Below, piece after piece: positions 6,204 through 15,218 of a stretch of DNA of 37,291 nt (position 1 is the first letter of the stretch; each line of letters starts with the position of its first letter). The translations under genes were made by a program, and so were the position numbers. The DNA lies in contig JAFXGX010000024.1 of the NCBI GenBank assembly GCA_017536695.1, forward strand, positions 1 through 37,291. The letters run 5' to 3'. The notes beneath the pieces are model-generated. The model was not told the DNA's origin. It did not search any database and was given only the letters and a program-made list of their open reading frames with translations. The DNA comes from Bacteroidaceae bacterium (GTDB lineage Bacteria > Bacteroidota > Bacteroidia > Bacteroidales > Bacteroidaceae).

Positions 6204-9014
6204 TTACTCCGCCGGAGTCATACTTACCTCAATGAAGTTACCCTGGTCAAGGATGTATTTCGCAAGCTGACGGATATCCTCCACTGTGATGTTCTTTACA
6301 ATATCCTCATAATTGCTGTATGTATCCCTGTTCTCGAAGTAATATGCATACAGCCAGTTCATCCATGCGCCGTTCTTCTTCTGGCTCTCCTCGAATGACT
6401 TGAGCATATAGCTGCGCACCTTCTCTACGTGCTCTGCGACCGGGCCCTGCTCTGCAATCTTCTCGAACTCGCGTACGATTATTGCTGCAAGCTCCTCGCG
6501 ACGCTCGGGCGCCATCTTGAAGTTAATCATGAGGGAATACTCTCCCTCGGGAAGCTCTGAGATTGAGCCGCGTACACCTACACCATATGTACCGCCCTCT
6601 TTCTCACGTACCTCTTCGGTGTAGACAATATTGAGCACCTGATTCAGGAAACTCATGATGAGCTTGTTCTTCTGCGAAGGCTCAATCTTTCCGCTGTAGA
6701 TGATGTTCTCGATTCCTGTCGGGTTCTCCATCTTGTTCTTGAAGTTGTTGCGGTAAACGCCGGTGCGTGTCTCAACTGTAGTCTTCTCAATCTTCTCTAC
6801 CCTGCCGTTGCATGGCAAAGCACCGATGTAGCGCTCGACAAGAGGCTTTATTGTCTCAAGGTCAACGTTACCTACGATGAAGAACATGTAGCCTGTGGCA
6901 TCGCTTGTGCGGTCCTTGTACATCTCGAGCACACGGTCATAGTCTACCTTGTCGACATCGGCGGCAACGAAAGGTCTTACACGCGGATGATTATTGTAAA
7001 GCGCTACAACCATGGTATCACTGAGTGCGGTATTCGGGTTCAGGTTCCTGTCCTTGAGGCTGTTGCGCATGCGTGTGGTATATGACTCGAATGCCTTCTC
7101 ATCCTTGCGTGGCGATGTATACTTCAGATACATTAGCTGGAACATCTCCTCGGCATCCTTGGGTGAACACCCTGCGCTGATGACATCGTAGAACGAACTG
7201 CTGCCTACGTTTGCCGATGCTGTACTGCCGCTCATCTTCTTGCTGAGCTGGTTTGCGTCGAATGCACCGTAACCGCCGATTGATGAGAGTGCCGGGAGCA
7301 TGCCGATGTTCTCCTTCTCGCTGTCGGGGTAACGGTTTGTTCCGCCAACCTTGTAGCCGCTGAGATTTATTATATCGGCCTGGAAGTCTGTAGGCTTGAG
7401 CACAACCTTTATTCCGTTTGAGAGAGTCCAGATTGTTGAACCCCACTTACCCTCCTCGCTCTTCACGACTTTGCCGCCTTGAGGAATTTTCTCGAGAAGA
7501 GGCGCATCAACGGCATTATCCTCGTATGGAGTGATTCTTGCGTTACCGACCATCTTGAGGAGCATCTCGATGTCTTTCTTGCCTGGGTATACCATGCCTT
7601 CACGCTCAGGAGCGAAAGAGACAGCCACGCGGTTGTCCTCGCGGTGCAGAGAAGGTATTACCTCATTGATTTCATCGAGTGTGAGTGAATTGATAATATC
7701 AATCGATAGCTGGTACTCCATCTCGGGAGCCATCATGTCAATCTCATCAAGGAAGTGACGCACACAGTTCTCGACATAGTAGTCGTTGGTACGCTTGTCA
7801 CGCTCGGCATACCATGATTCCATTCTTGCGAGCATGCTCTCCTTCATGCGGTTTAATTCGGGCTCGGTAAAACCGAAACGGCGTGCACGCTCAACCTCGG
7901 TGAATACCATGGGAATTGCCTCAAGTACCTGCTCGGGCTTGCATTGCACCATTATGGTAAACGCTTTCTTTGTCTCTGTCACGCCGAAACCACTGTAGCC
8001 TACTCCGGCACGCAAATATGGCGGGTTCTCCTTGCTCATGATTTCAGAGAAACGGCTGTTGAGCAATGAGATTGCAACAGAGCGCTTTGTGTTGTCGCGG
8101 ATATACTCCTTTGTGTTGCGCTGGTCGCGTGACGGGACATCGTGCTTGTACATGAACTGCAATATGTAGTTCTGCTGCTCCTTGTCAATCTGCTGCGAGA
8201 AAATCATCTCCTTGTTGTCCTCTACAGGGTAGTATATGCGCTCGGCGGGGTTCTTTGCCTTCTTTATTTTCTTGAATATCTTCTTGATTTTCTTTTCCAC
8301 ATCATCAACGTCAATGTCGCCGACAATTATAATACCCTGCAGGTCGGGGCGGTACCACTTCTCATAGTAGTCGCGCAGAGCCTGATGCGGGAAGTTGTCG
8401 ACAACCTCCATTGTACCTATCGGAAGGCGTTTGCCGTAGCGGCTGCCCGGGAAGATGTCAGCAAGCATGCGTTCCTGCATACGCATCATCGCAGTGTTGC
8501 GGCCGCGCCACTCCTCATGGATTACACCACGTTCCTTGTCAATCTCTTCGCCTGCGAGTGTAAGGCCGTCGGCCCAGTCACGGAGAATCCATAGACATGA
8601 GTCAATGGCACCCTCAACATCTACCGGTACATTGTTGATGTTGTACACAGTCTCATCGATTGAGGTGTATGCATTGAGGTCGGCTCCGAACTTCACGCCT
8701 ATGCTTTCAAGATAGTTGATGAGTGACTTGCCAGGGAAATGGTCGGTTCCATTGAAGCACATGTGCTCAAGGAAATGTGCCAGACCGCGCTGGTTCTCCT
8801 CTTCCTGTATTGAACCCACTTTCTGTGCGATGTAGAAGTTCACAAGATTCTCAGGGTTCTCGTTGTGACGGATGTAATAGGTGAGTCCGTTCTTCAGCTT
8901 GCCTATCCTTATCGAAGGGTCGACAGGAAGCTGCTCACCTTTCTGTTGTGCAATGGAGGGCAATGCTATGAGCAGAGCCGCCACCAGCAGCAATAGTGAA
9001 TTGATTTTTCTCAT
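6204..9014 (-). CDS. M16 family (pitrilysin/insulinase-like) zinc peptidase
   Basis: A 936-residue exported zinc peptidase with an N-terminal signal peptide (cleavage near residue 22). The inverted zinc motif HFLEH occurs at 80-84, and the third zinc ligand is Glu161 in KERGVIHEE, 77 residues after His84, as in pitrilysin. The protein has the two-half M16 layout: the active M16 domain about 30-260, then inactive M16_C-like domains to the end, including a late GGTYGVGV motif of the substrate-binding half. M16 enzymes of this single-chain size cut unfolded peptides in a closed chamber, here in the periplasm. It stands alone, with a long dyad-rich leader (9015-9298) upstream and a shared terminator downstream. 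Substrate unknown. Confidence 0.93.
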   Translation of the reverse strand: MRKINSLLLLVAALLIALPSIAQQKGEQLPVDPSIRIGKLKNGLTYYIRHNENPENLVNFYIAQKVGSIQEEENQRGLAHFLEHMCFNGTDHFPGKSLINYLESIGVKFGADLNAYTSIDETVYNINNVPVDVEGAIDSCLWILRDWADGLTLAGEEIDKERGVIHEEWRGRNTAMMRMQERMLADIFPGSRYGKRLPIGTMEVVDNFPHQALRDYYEKWYRPDLQGIIIVGDIDVDDVEKKIKKIFKKIKKAKNPAERIYYPVEDNKEMIFSQQIDKEQQNYILQFMYKHDVPSRDQRNTKEYIRDNTKRSVAISLLNSRFSEIMSKENPPYLRAGVGYSGFGVTETKKAFTIMVQCKPEQVLEAIPMVFTEVERARRFGFTEPELNRMKESMLARMESWYAERDKRTNDYYVENCVRHFLDEIDMMAPEMEYQLSIDIINSLTLDEINEVIPSLHREDNRVAVSFAPEREGMVYPGKKDIEMLLKMVGNARITPYEDNAVDAPLLEKIPQGGKVVKSEEGKWGSTIWTLSNGIKVVLKPTDFQADIINLSGYKVGGTNRYPDSEKENIGMLPALSSIGGYGAFDANQLSKKMSGSTASANVGSSSFYDVISAGCSPKDAEEMFQLMYLKYTSPRKDEKAFESYTTRMRNSLKDRNLNPNTALSDTMVVALYNNHPRVRPFVAADVDKVDYDRVLEMYKDRTSDATGYMFFIVGNVDLETIKPLVERYIGALPCNGRVEKIEKTTVETRTGVYRNNFKNKMENPTGIENIIYSGKIEPSQKNKLIMSFLNQVLNIVYTEEVREKEGGTYGVGVRGSISELPEGEYSLMINFKMAPERREELAAIIVREFEKIAEQGPVAEHVEKVRSYMLKSFEESQKKNGAWMNWLYAYYFENRDTYSNYEDIVKNITVEDIRQLAKYILDQGNFIEVSMTPAE

Positions 9015-9090
9015 ATGGTTAAAATTTAGTAAGATTGTATCTCTTTATAGTTTTATCGTTTTGGTATGTTCCAATGTTAGCGCGTGCAAC

Positions 9091-9227
9091 CTTTGCACAT
9101 AGTGCAAAGATACTACAAAGATATGAACAAACGAGCGAGAAACATGAAGTTTACTTCAATGTTTTTCACAGCGAGTGGAGCATATCTTCGCAGTTTACTG
9201 CAAAGAATTGAACAAACGAGAAAAAAC
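9091..9227. promoter_or_regulatory. Control region upstream of the M16 gene: repeated -7-like boxes and three dyads
   Basis: Two perfect minus-strand -7 boxes TATCTTTG lie at 9112-9105 and 9123-9116. Three dyads follow: CTTTGCAC-ATA-GTGCAAAG (9091-9109, overlapping the first box), GAAGTTTACTTC (9146-9157) and an imperfect one at 9186-9205. The second and third share the core AGTTTACT, 44 bases apart. A direct repeat of about 20 bases beginning CAAAGA occurs at 9116 and 9201. No -33 TTTG is well spaced. That this binds a regulator is inference. Confidence 0.5.
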
Positions 9228-9268
9228 AGACTTGTTGCGGATACATATGGGTAGTATCCGCAACAAGT
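9224..9268 (-). terminator. Intrinsic terminator of the zinc-ribbon protein gene
   Basis: Perfect 15-base arms (9230-9244 and 9254-9268) enclose a 9-base loop. On the minus strand a T6 run follows (9229-9224 region). It lies 30 bases after the stop codon at 9299. Confidence 0.85.
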
Positions 9269-9298
9269 GACCAAAAACCTGAATTGTCTGTATTGGGG

Positions 9299-9997
9299 TT
9301 ATTTCATATCTTCTCTCTTTATTATGAACGGTGCCGTCTCTCCCTGAATGGCAAGCAGCCTTGTCCTGTCAAGAGTCTCGAGGTCTTCCTCTTTTATTCT
9401 GTTGTAATTGTCGGCAGCATATTCAAGGCACTTCCTGAACATTCCTGCCTGACGGTAGAGGTCGGCAATGAGTATTTCCGGTATCCTGCAAAACTCTGTA
9501 AGGAACAGCACTGCCTCTGTAAACATTCTCGACTGCTCATATGTCGCCTTCTTCTCCTCTTCAGCCTGCGACGCGCGACGGTAGGTGTCGTTGTACTGCT
9601 GGACATACTGCATGAAAAGATATGACATGACCTCTGGCGGCAGCGATTCCATGAACTCCCTATCGGAACAGACGGCAGCGTATTCTTCAATATCCACCCG
9701 GCCGTCATCCAGCGGCTCGCTGCCGAATCCGCGTTCCGCTTCATTGATATCCACGAAATAGTAGTTGCCGCAGTGCGGACATCGCTGCATGTATGATATC
9801 TGCCAGTCATTGCATGCCTCTATCCTGCCGTCCGACCAGTACGTACACATATTACCGGTGTATGGCATCTTCCTCACACGTTTCTCGTTTTTGCAATGCC
9901 CGCATACAAAGATATAGTACTCGCTGTTGCCACCGTAGTTGTAATGGGGGAACATCCTCCTCCGTTTTTCGTGTTGCTCGCTTACGTAGAATTCCAT
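9299..9997 (-). CDS. Hypothetical protein with zinc-ribbon-like cysteine pairs
   Basis: I do not recognise the family. With the start at 9997 the product is 232 residues; an upstream ATG at 10036 would add 13 hydrophobic residues and is less likely because it runs into the AT-rich leader. Residues 27-80 carry CGHC (Cys32/35) and CPHC (Cys73/76), plus Cys51 and Cys62, a pattern fit for one or two bound zinc ions. From about 105 to the end it is helical and charged, with a Tyr/Gln-rich segment and a TPR-like stretch near 190-225 (YRQAGMFRKCLEYAADNY). No signal peptide, so cytoplasmic. It is transcribed away from the threonine aldolase gene and ends at a strong terminator, so it is a single-gene unit. 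Confidence 0.75.
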   Translation of the reverse strand: MEFYVSEQHEKRRRMFPHYNYGGNSEYYIFVCGHCKNEKRVRKMPYTGNMCTYWSDGRIEACNDWQISYMQRCPHCGNYYFVDINEAERGFGSEPLDDGRVDIEEYAAVCSDREFMESLPPEVMSYLFMQYVQQYNDTYRRASQAEEEKKATYEQSRMFTEAVLFLTEFCRIPEILIADLYRQAGMFRKCLEYAADNYNRIKEEDLETLDRTRLLAIQGETAPFIIKREDMK

Positions 9998-10147
9998 AAT
10001 GCACAAATAAAAAATGTGCAGTAAATATAATATCATAAAAAAACGGAAGTCAATACTTCATGGCGAAATTAACATCTATTTAACATTTAAAGATGCAGTT
10101 GATTGCCCAAACGGAATACTTGATTATGCATTGAACGTTTTTTTCAC

Positions 10148-10155
10148 TATCTTCG
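10148..10155 (+). promoter_or_regulatory. Candidate -7 box (TATCTTCG) of the ltaE-ProX unit
   Basis: One mismatch to TAnnTTTG, 22 bases before the ltaE ATG at 10177. A TATG lies 19 bases upstream as a poor -33. The same octamer recurs upstream of lepA, which gives it some support. Confidence 0.4.
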
Positions 10156-10176
10156 CAAAAAGAAAAAGATATTATT

Positions 10177-11223
10177 ATGATTAGATTCGATTCCGATTAC
10201 ATAGAGGGAGCGCATCCCTCAATCATCGAGGCTCTTGTAAAGAGCAATCTTGAACAGCATGTAGGCTATGGCTGTGACACATATTGTGAGCGTGCGCGGA
10301 ACATCATCCGCGAGCATTGCAAGGACAATACTGTAGGTGTGGAGTTCCTTGTAGGCGGTACACAGGCCAACGTGACAGTTATCGATGCCTTCTTGCGTAG
10401 TTATCAAGGCGTGATATCGGCTGACAGCGGACATATAAACGTGCATGAGACCGGTGCTCCCGAGGCTACCGGGCACAAGGTCATCGCTCTGCCCTCGCCC
10501 GACGGCCGTCTCTCGCTGGAACAGATTGCCGAGTGCTATCACAACCACTGGAACGACCATTCGCATGAGCACACAGTGCAGCCGGGCATGGTTTATCTCT
10601 CATGTTCAGCCGAGAATGGATTGATATACAGCAAGGCCGAGCTGACGGCCATTTCGGAGTTCTGCCATTCACATGGGCTCTATCTTTTTATCGACGGCGC
10701 AAGGCTGGGATATGCCCTTCAGTCCGATGCCTGCGATTTCACAATAGCTGACCTTGCCCGCCTTTGTGACGTATTCTACATCGGTGGTACCAAGGTTGGT
10801 GCGCTCTTCGGCGAGGCTGTCGTGTTCAAGGGCGAGGAGATGCACCGCAGTTTCCGCTATGCAATCAAACAGCATGGTGGCATGCTAGCAAAAGGACGTC
10901 TGCTCGGAATCCAGTTCGAGCAACTCATGAAGGGTGGCGATGATTGTCTTTACTTTAAGCTGGCACGCCATGCAAATACTCTTGCAGCGAGAATCCGTGC
11001 CACGTTCGAGAAGAAAGGTATCCCCATGTGGATACATTCAGAGACAAACATGCAGTTCCCCGTTCTTACAAAGGAGCAACAGGATATTCTTGGCAGCAAA
11101 TATGTTCCCGAGTTCTGGGGAAAATATGACGATACTCACGATGTCGTCCGCTTCTGCACAAGTTGGGCTACCAAAGAGGAGAATGTCGACGCACTATGCA
11201 AGGATATTGAAGAACTACTGTAA
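10177..11223 (+). CDS. ltaE: Low-specificity L-threonine aldolase
   Basis: A PLP enzyme that splits L-threonine or L-allo-threonine into glycine and acetaldehyde in the cytoplasm. It has 348 residues, the usual size (330-350), and belongs to the beta-eliminating lyase/fold-type I group. Recognisable parts are the start FDSDYIEGAHP, the glycine-rich GGTQANV (61-67) that holds the cofactor phosphate, DGARLGYAL with Asp173 that pairs with the pyridine nitrogen, and YIGGTKVGAL with the Schiff-base Lys206. The gene is followed after only two bases by a ProX/YbaK editing-protein gene, so the pair is probably translated from one message. Confidence 0.93.
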   Translation: MIRFDSDYIEGAHPSIIEALVKSNLEQHVGYGCDTYCERARNIIREHCKDNTVGVEFLVGGTQANVTVIDAFLRSYQGVISADSGHINVHETGAPEATGHKVIALPSPDGRLSLEQIAECYHNHWNDHSHEHTVQPGMVYLSCSAENGLIYSKAELTAISEFCHSHGLYLFIDGARLGYALQSDACDFTIADLARLCDVFYIGGTKVGALFGEAVVFKGEEMHRSFRYAIKQHGGMLAKGRLLGIQFEQLMKGGDDCLYFKLARHANTLAARIRATFEKKGIPMWIHSETNMQFPVLTKEQQDILGSKYVPEFWGKYDDTHDVVRFCTSWATKEENVDALCKDIEELL

Positions 11224-11225
11224 TC

Positions 11226-11723
11226 ATGAACATCGAAAGAATTGAAAAGGTGCTTGCATTCCTTAGTACCAACGGCCTTGAGCACACATATTATACGCAC
11301 CCCGAGGCTCCTACAATAGATATTGCACGCAAATACTGGCAGAAAGATGGCTCGAAGCATTGCAAGAACCTTTTCTTCCGTAACCACAAGGGCAACCGGC
11401 ACTATCTTGTTGTGCTCGACTGCGAGCGTGACCTTGATATCCACGACCTCGAGAAACGTCTGCATCAGGGGAAACTCTCTTTCGCCTCTCCGCAGAGAAT
11501 GGAAAAGTATCTTGGACTTGCACCAGGTTCCGTGTCGCCATTCGGGCTTATAAATGACACAGAGAATCATGTACATCTGTTCCTTGACAATAACCTCAGG
11601 AACGAGACATCGCTCAGTTTCCACCCCAATGATAACCGTGCGACGGTGGTAATATCGCAACAGGAATTCATGCGTTACCTCTCTATTGTGGGGAACACGT
11701 ATGAGTTCATAGAGATGTATTGA
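11226..11723 (+). CDS. YbaK/ProX-family aminoacyl-tRNA deacylase
   Basis: A free-standing trans-editing protein of 165 residues. The family removes wrong amino acids from tRNA; the ProX/PrdX branch hydrolyses Ala-tRNA(Pro). Branch marks visible here are HCKNLFFRN with Lys47 and Asn48, GSVSPFGLIND (101-111) and SFHPNDN with His133. The start ATG lies two bases after the ltaE stop, implying translational coupling. Substrate is inferred from the family and not shown by sequence alone. Its stop is separated from the opposing PAP2 stop by one base. Confidence 0.88.
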   Translation: MNIERIEKVLAFLSTNGLEHTYYTHPEAPTIDIARKYWQKDGSKHCKNLFFRNHKGNRHYLVVLDCERDLDIHDLEKRLHQGKLSFASPQRMEKYLGLAPGSVSPFGLINDTENHVHLFLDNNLRNETSLSFHPNDNRATVVISQQEFMRYLSIVGNTYEFIEMY

Positions 11724-11724
11724 A

Positions 11725-12429
11725 TCAATACACGAACGTGAAGAATGAGATTATAGGAATAAGCGCAAATGTGCCGAACATGGTTATCAGCAGCAGATAG
11801 ACGTCCGATACTTGGTAACCACTTCTTGTATACTGGTCCGATATCCAGTCCCTGCGCGACCCGCGTTGCATCTTCTTCTTTGTATAGGTATAGAGCCTGT
11901 ACATTCCCCAGCCTGTAAGGGTGCCGATGAGTGTTCCGGCAATGATGTCGCCCGGATAATGTACACCAAGATATATGCGGGTGAATGCGTTCATAGATGC
12001 CCACAGTATAAGAGATACAGAGAGAGCCCTGTTCTTTATAAGCAGAAGGATAAACACTGCAATGCCGAATGAATTTGATGCATGGCTAGAGGTAAAGCCA
12101 TAATCCTTGCCGCGGGTCTCTCCGACCACATCCACAATATACATCAATAGCGGGTCACGTGTAGGACGCCACCTCTCGAAGAAAGGCTTGCATATAGTCG
12201 ATGAGATAGTGTCGGTTATCGTCACGACAAGTGCTATGAACAGCAGCAGAATAAGGAAATCCTTAAGGCTGTTGTTCTTTATGAGTACGTATGCAAGCAT
12301 CAATGCAAGAGGAATCCATATTGCCATTGAAGTGTATACTTTCATCACTCCGTCCCAGAAGAGGGAATCGCTGCCATTGAGTGACAACAGCAGATATTTG
12401 TCGATGTCTATTAATGTGCTTAAATCCAT
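11725..12429 (-). CDS. PAP2-family membrane phosphatase
   Basis: A 234-residue integral membrane protein with about five or six helices. It carries the three PAP2 signature parts in order: KPFFERWRP (K-x6-RP), SSHASNS (the PSGH position, with the catalytic His) and TRIYLGVHYPGD (R-x5-H-x3-D). Such enzymes dephosphorylate lipid phosphates, for example undecaprenyl pyrophosphate or phosphatidic acid, on the periplasmic face. A BacA-independent recycling enzyme for undecaprenyl carrier is one reasonable guess. It starts 44 bases after the batE stop on the same strand, so it may be read through from the bat operon. Confidence 0.9.
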   Translation of the reverse strand: MDLSTLIDIDKYLLLSLNGSDSLFWDGVMKVYTSMAIWIPLALMLAYVLIKNNSLKDFLILLLFIALVVTITDTISSTICKPFFERWRPTRDPLLMYIVDVVGETRGKDYGFTSSHASNSFGIAVFILLLIKNRALSVSLILWASMNAFTRIYLGVHYPGDIIAGTLIGTLTGWGMYRLYTYTKKKMQRGSRRDWISDQYTRSGYQVSDVYLLLITMFGTFALIPIISFFTFVY

Positions 12430-12473
12430 TCTGTGGTGTTGTTTGTGCCTGTTCTTCTACCCTATCAACAATG

Positions 12474-13271
12474 TCAGATTCTTTCGATGTCGTTCTTCTT
12501 TACCCAACCGATGGTTCCGTCCTCAAGTTCAATCTCTTTCCAATCCTCTATCGAATCATCGGTTATTGTCACCTTGCGACCTTCGTGAATCTTCATCAGT
12601 GCAGTGCTTGAGCCTGGAGCGCTCATCATTGTTACCTCCTCTTTCATGACAACTGCCTGTGTGTTGTCGTTGAGCATGCTGTTCATATTATACGCAGCGA
12701 TGTTTGCAAATAGTGTAATGACCACTCCTGCTATTATCATTATGAGGCCGGTACGGCGTACTCCGTTCCTTTGTACAAGCAGGAACAGGAGAAGCCCGAC
12801 AAGTGCCGCAATGAACGCAACGACGGCGATTGTCGCCCATACATCGACGCTCAACAGGTTTACGATAGCATGGAACCATGCAATAAAGAAAAGGTCGTGC
12901 TGTTCCATTACCTCATCCTTTGTACGGCTCTGGGCAAACTCAAGGTTGGCCTTTATATCTTCATCAGTAGGGTCAAGACGCAATGCACGCTCGTAGTTGA
13001 GAATGGCCTTGCCTATCTCGTTCGAGCGAAAATAGGCATTCCCCAGGTTGTAGCGGAGAGGGGCCGTGGCACCGTTCTCTTCAATCACAGCCTCGTATAT
13101 CTCAATAGCCCTGCCGTACTGCTTCCGGTCATATGCCTCATCGCCGGCAATCTTTGTCAACGATGTGCTTGTGGCCTGCGGTAGGGGTTCTCCTTCAATG
13201 TTGCCGTTTTCGGAATAGGCAACAGAAATGTTCAATGCAATGAGCAACAGTATGTATGATAGTCTCTTCAT
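12474..13271 (-). CDS. batE: BatE: TPR and SH3-domain membrane protein
   Basis: The last gene of the bat operon, product 265 residues. Order of parts: signal peptide (1-20), TPR repeats about 38-110 (GDEAYDRKQYGRAIEIYE, then LRYNLGNAYFRSNEIGKAI), two membrane helices at about 142-166 and 173-193, and a bacterial SH3 domain about 205-265 (VTMMSAPGSSTALMKIHEG, ending GWVKKNDIERI). Bat proteins were first linked to aerotolerance in Bacteroides fragilis and are thought to form an envelope complex. The precise task of BatE is not known. It lies 68 bases after batD. Confidence 0.88.
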   Translation of the reverse strand: MKRLSYILLLIALNISVAYSENGNIEGEPLPQATSTSLTKIAGDEAYDRKQYGRAIEIYEAVIEENGATAPLRYNLGNAYFRSNEIGKAILNYERALRLDPTDEDIKANLEFAQSRTKDEVMEQHDLFFIAWFHAIVNLLSVDVWATIAVVAFIAALVGLLLFLLVQRNGVRRTGLIMIIAGVVITLFANIAAYNMNSMLNDNTQAVVMKEEVTMMSAPGSSTALMKIHEGRKVTITDDSIEDWKEIELEDGTIGWVKKNDIERI

Positions 13272-13339
13272 CTTTCAATAATTTAGGCTCTTCCTATGGT
13301 TTATATATGATATGGTTTCATTCAGCGGTTTACATGGCT

Positions 13340-15175
13340 TTATCTCGCCGAGCCGTTCTTTATGGAGTTCTCCATCTTGCTGATAACATTAATCGACATG
13401 GTGTACAGTCTCTCCATTGCCGCTTCCTTGTCGCCCGGAGCATAACGCGCGAACTCTCCTTCGCTCAGTATCTCCTGGAATTCGGTAACAAGTTCATCGC
13501 TTACGCCACGTGACAACAATGTGCTGGCAATGTTCTCCTTGGAAAGTTGCGACATCGGTATGCTGAGCTTGTCGCTTGTGTAGCCCCACATTGCCTTGAG
13601 AATCTCATCGTAGAATTCATTTACCTTGTTCTCCTTCATCAGCGTCTTTGCAACCTTGAGACGTCTTGTAGCGACTTTATTCGCCTTTTTGGTGCGCACC
13701 AGCGATGTGTTCGCATTCTCGGCCACCTTCTTGCGGTATATCACAAGGAAAAGGAGTACAAGCAATAAAGATATTGCATATGAAAGCATATAACGTGAGG
13801 AACCGAAGAAGATACTCTTCTCAGCTTTGCCCTCATCGCCATACTTGATGTGGCGTATATCGCTTGCCAGGACCTTGCCTTTCTCCTTGTTTATTTGTGT
13901 GTTGTCAATGAGTGTTACAGCGGCTTCACTACCCTTCTCTACCTCAACGGTATATTCTTGGGTCTTAAGTGTTTCATAGCTGCCGGTTGAAGTATTGAAG
14001 AAAGAAAGATGCGCCGATGGTATGGTATAAGTACCGCTTGCCTTGGGGGTTATGAGATACTCATACACCTTCTCGCCCTTGAAACCGTTGGCCGTGAGCC
14101 TGAAATTGTTTTCAATCACAGGGTCATATGACTCAAATTCGGTAGGTAGCTCAAACTGAGGATTGCCGAGAAGTCTCATGTTTCCGGTTCCTTTGACAAT
14201 GACCTTAAGGGTAAACTCACTGTTGGTCTTCAGTTTGGTGTTGTTTATGGTGCTCCCGATACTGAACTCTCCCACACCGCCTGAATAGTCTGCAGGCTTG
14301 CCGAACGGCAGTTTCTCAACCTCAAGAGAGAGAGGTTTTGTCTTGAGGACCTTCTTTACCTCGACATATCCCGAGAAGCCGCTGAACATCATTTCAAATG
14401 GGTCTACGCTGCGACGGTTCTGTACTGCCACCACAGCCTCGAAGTCAAGAGAGGGAATCTCAAGCTTTCCGCTCTGCTGGGGGAAAAGTACAAACTGACG
14501 CCACACGATTGTGTTGTAATTGCGTCCATTGTAGTGCTCAAGCTCGAACTGCTTCTCCTGCGGAAGCTCAACCTCCTGAATGTTGAAACCTTTGAGCTCG
14601 GGAGTCGGAAAACTGAGGTTTGTCAAGTTGACGGCCGAATATACCTTGTATGTAAGGAGTACAGCCTCCTGCTCATAGACCTTGGTCTTGCTCAGGGTCG
14701 CTCTCATGAAAAGGTCTTCGTTACTTATGTTGGCCGAGGTGTTGCTATGCTGTCTACTGTCGCCATTCTGTGCCGCGCTTGACGCCTTGTCTTCAGGTAG
14801 TACCTTTATAGACAATGAATTTGATGTGATATCTTTACCTTTTGCATTAATCTTTGCCGGCTGAATGGTGAACTCTCCTTCACTCTTTGGCAGCAGGATG
14901 TAGGTAAAAGTTACCGAGACCGAAGATGTCGTTTTTCCATTGACGCTGCTGTAGCTCTGCTGGGTAGATATATTCGGTCCTGAGAGTATGTCAAAGTCGG
15001 GCATGTCGGCTATTACAGGTTCTTTGGCATCGGTAGTGTTTACTGTGTATGTAAGCCTGAAATGCTGTCCTAAGACAACTGATTTTGGTGCAGAAGCCAC
15101 AAATGTGACATCATCGGCAAGTACATTGCCGATGACAGAGATAAATAACAATAATGTAAGTATTATCCTTTTCAT
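13340..15175 (-). CDS. batD: BatD: periplasmic multi-domain protein
   Basis: A 611-residue protein of the BatD ('oxygen tolerance') family. It has a signal peptide (1-21), several Ig-like beta domains in the periplasm (about 25-450), one membrane helix at 462-480 and a cytoplasmic helical tail (about 485-611) containing a YDEILKAMWGYTSDKL segment that recurs as a related motif in the 357-aa protein encoded upstream in the same operon. The large periplasmic part probably contacts the BatA/BatB VWA domains. It follows batC by 43 bases. Confidence 0.92.
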   Translation of the reverse strand: MKRIILTLLLFISVIGNVLADDVTFVASAPKSVVLGQHFRLTYTVNTTDAKEPVIADMPDFDILSGPNISTQQSYSSVNGKTTSSVSVTFTYILLPKSEGEFTIQPAKINAKGKDITSNSLSIKVLPEDKASSAAQNGDSRQHSNTSANISNEDLFMRATLSKTKVYEQEAVLLTYKVYSAVNLTNLSFPTPELKGFNIQEVELPQEKQFELEHYNGRNYNTIVWRQFVLFPQQSGKLEIPSLDFEAVVAVQNRRSVDPFEMMFSGFSGYVEVKKVLKTKPLSLEVEKLPFGKPADYSGGVGEFSIGSTINNTKLKTNSEFTLKVIVKGTGNMRLLGNPQFELPTEFESYDPVIENNFRLTANGFKGEKVYEYLITPKASGTYTIPSAHLSFFNTSTGSYETLKTQEYTVEVEKGSEAAVTLIDNTQINKEKGKVLASDIRHIKYGDEGKAEKSIFFGSSRYMLSYAISLLLVLLFLVIYRKKVAENANTSLVRTKKANKVATRRLKVAKTLMKENKVNEFYDEILKAMWGYTSDKLSIPMSQLSKENIASTLLSRGVSDELVTEFQEILSEGEFARYAPGDKEAAMERLYTMSINVISKMENSIKNGSAR

Positions 15176-15218
15176 CTATATTATAACTGTATTATATGCA
15201 AAGTTACACAATTCTCGT

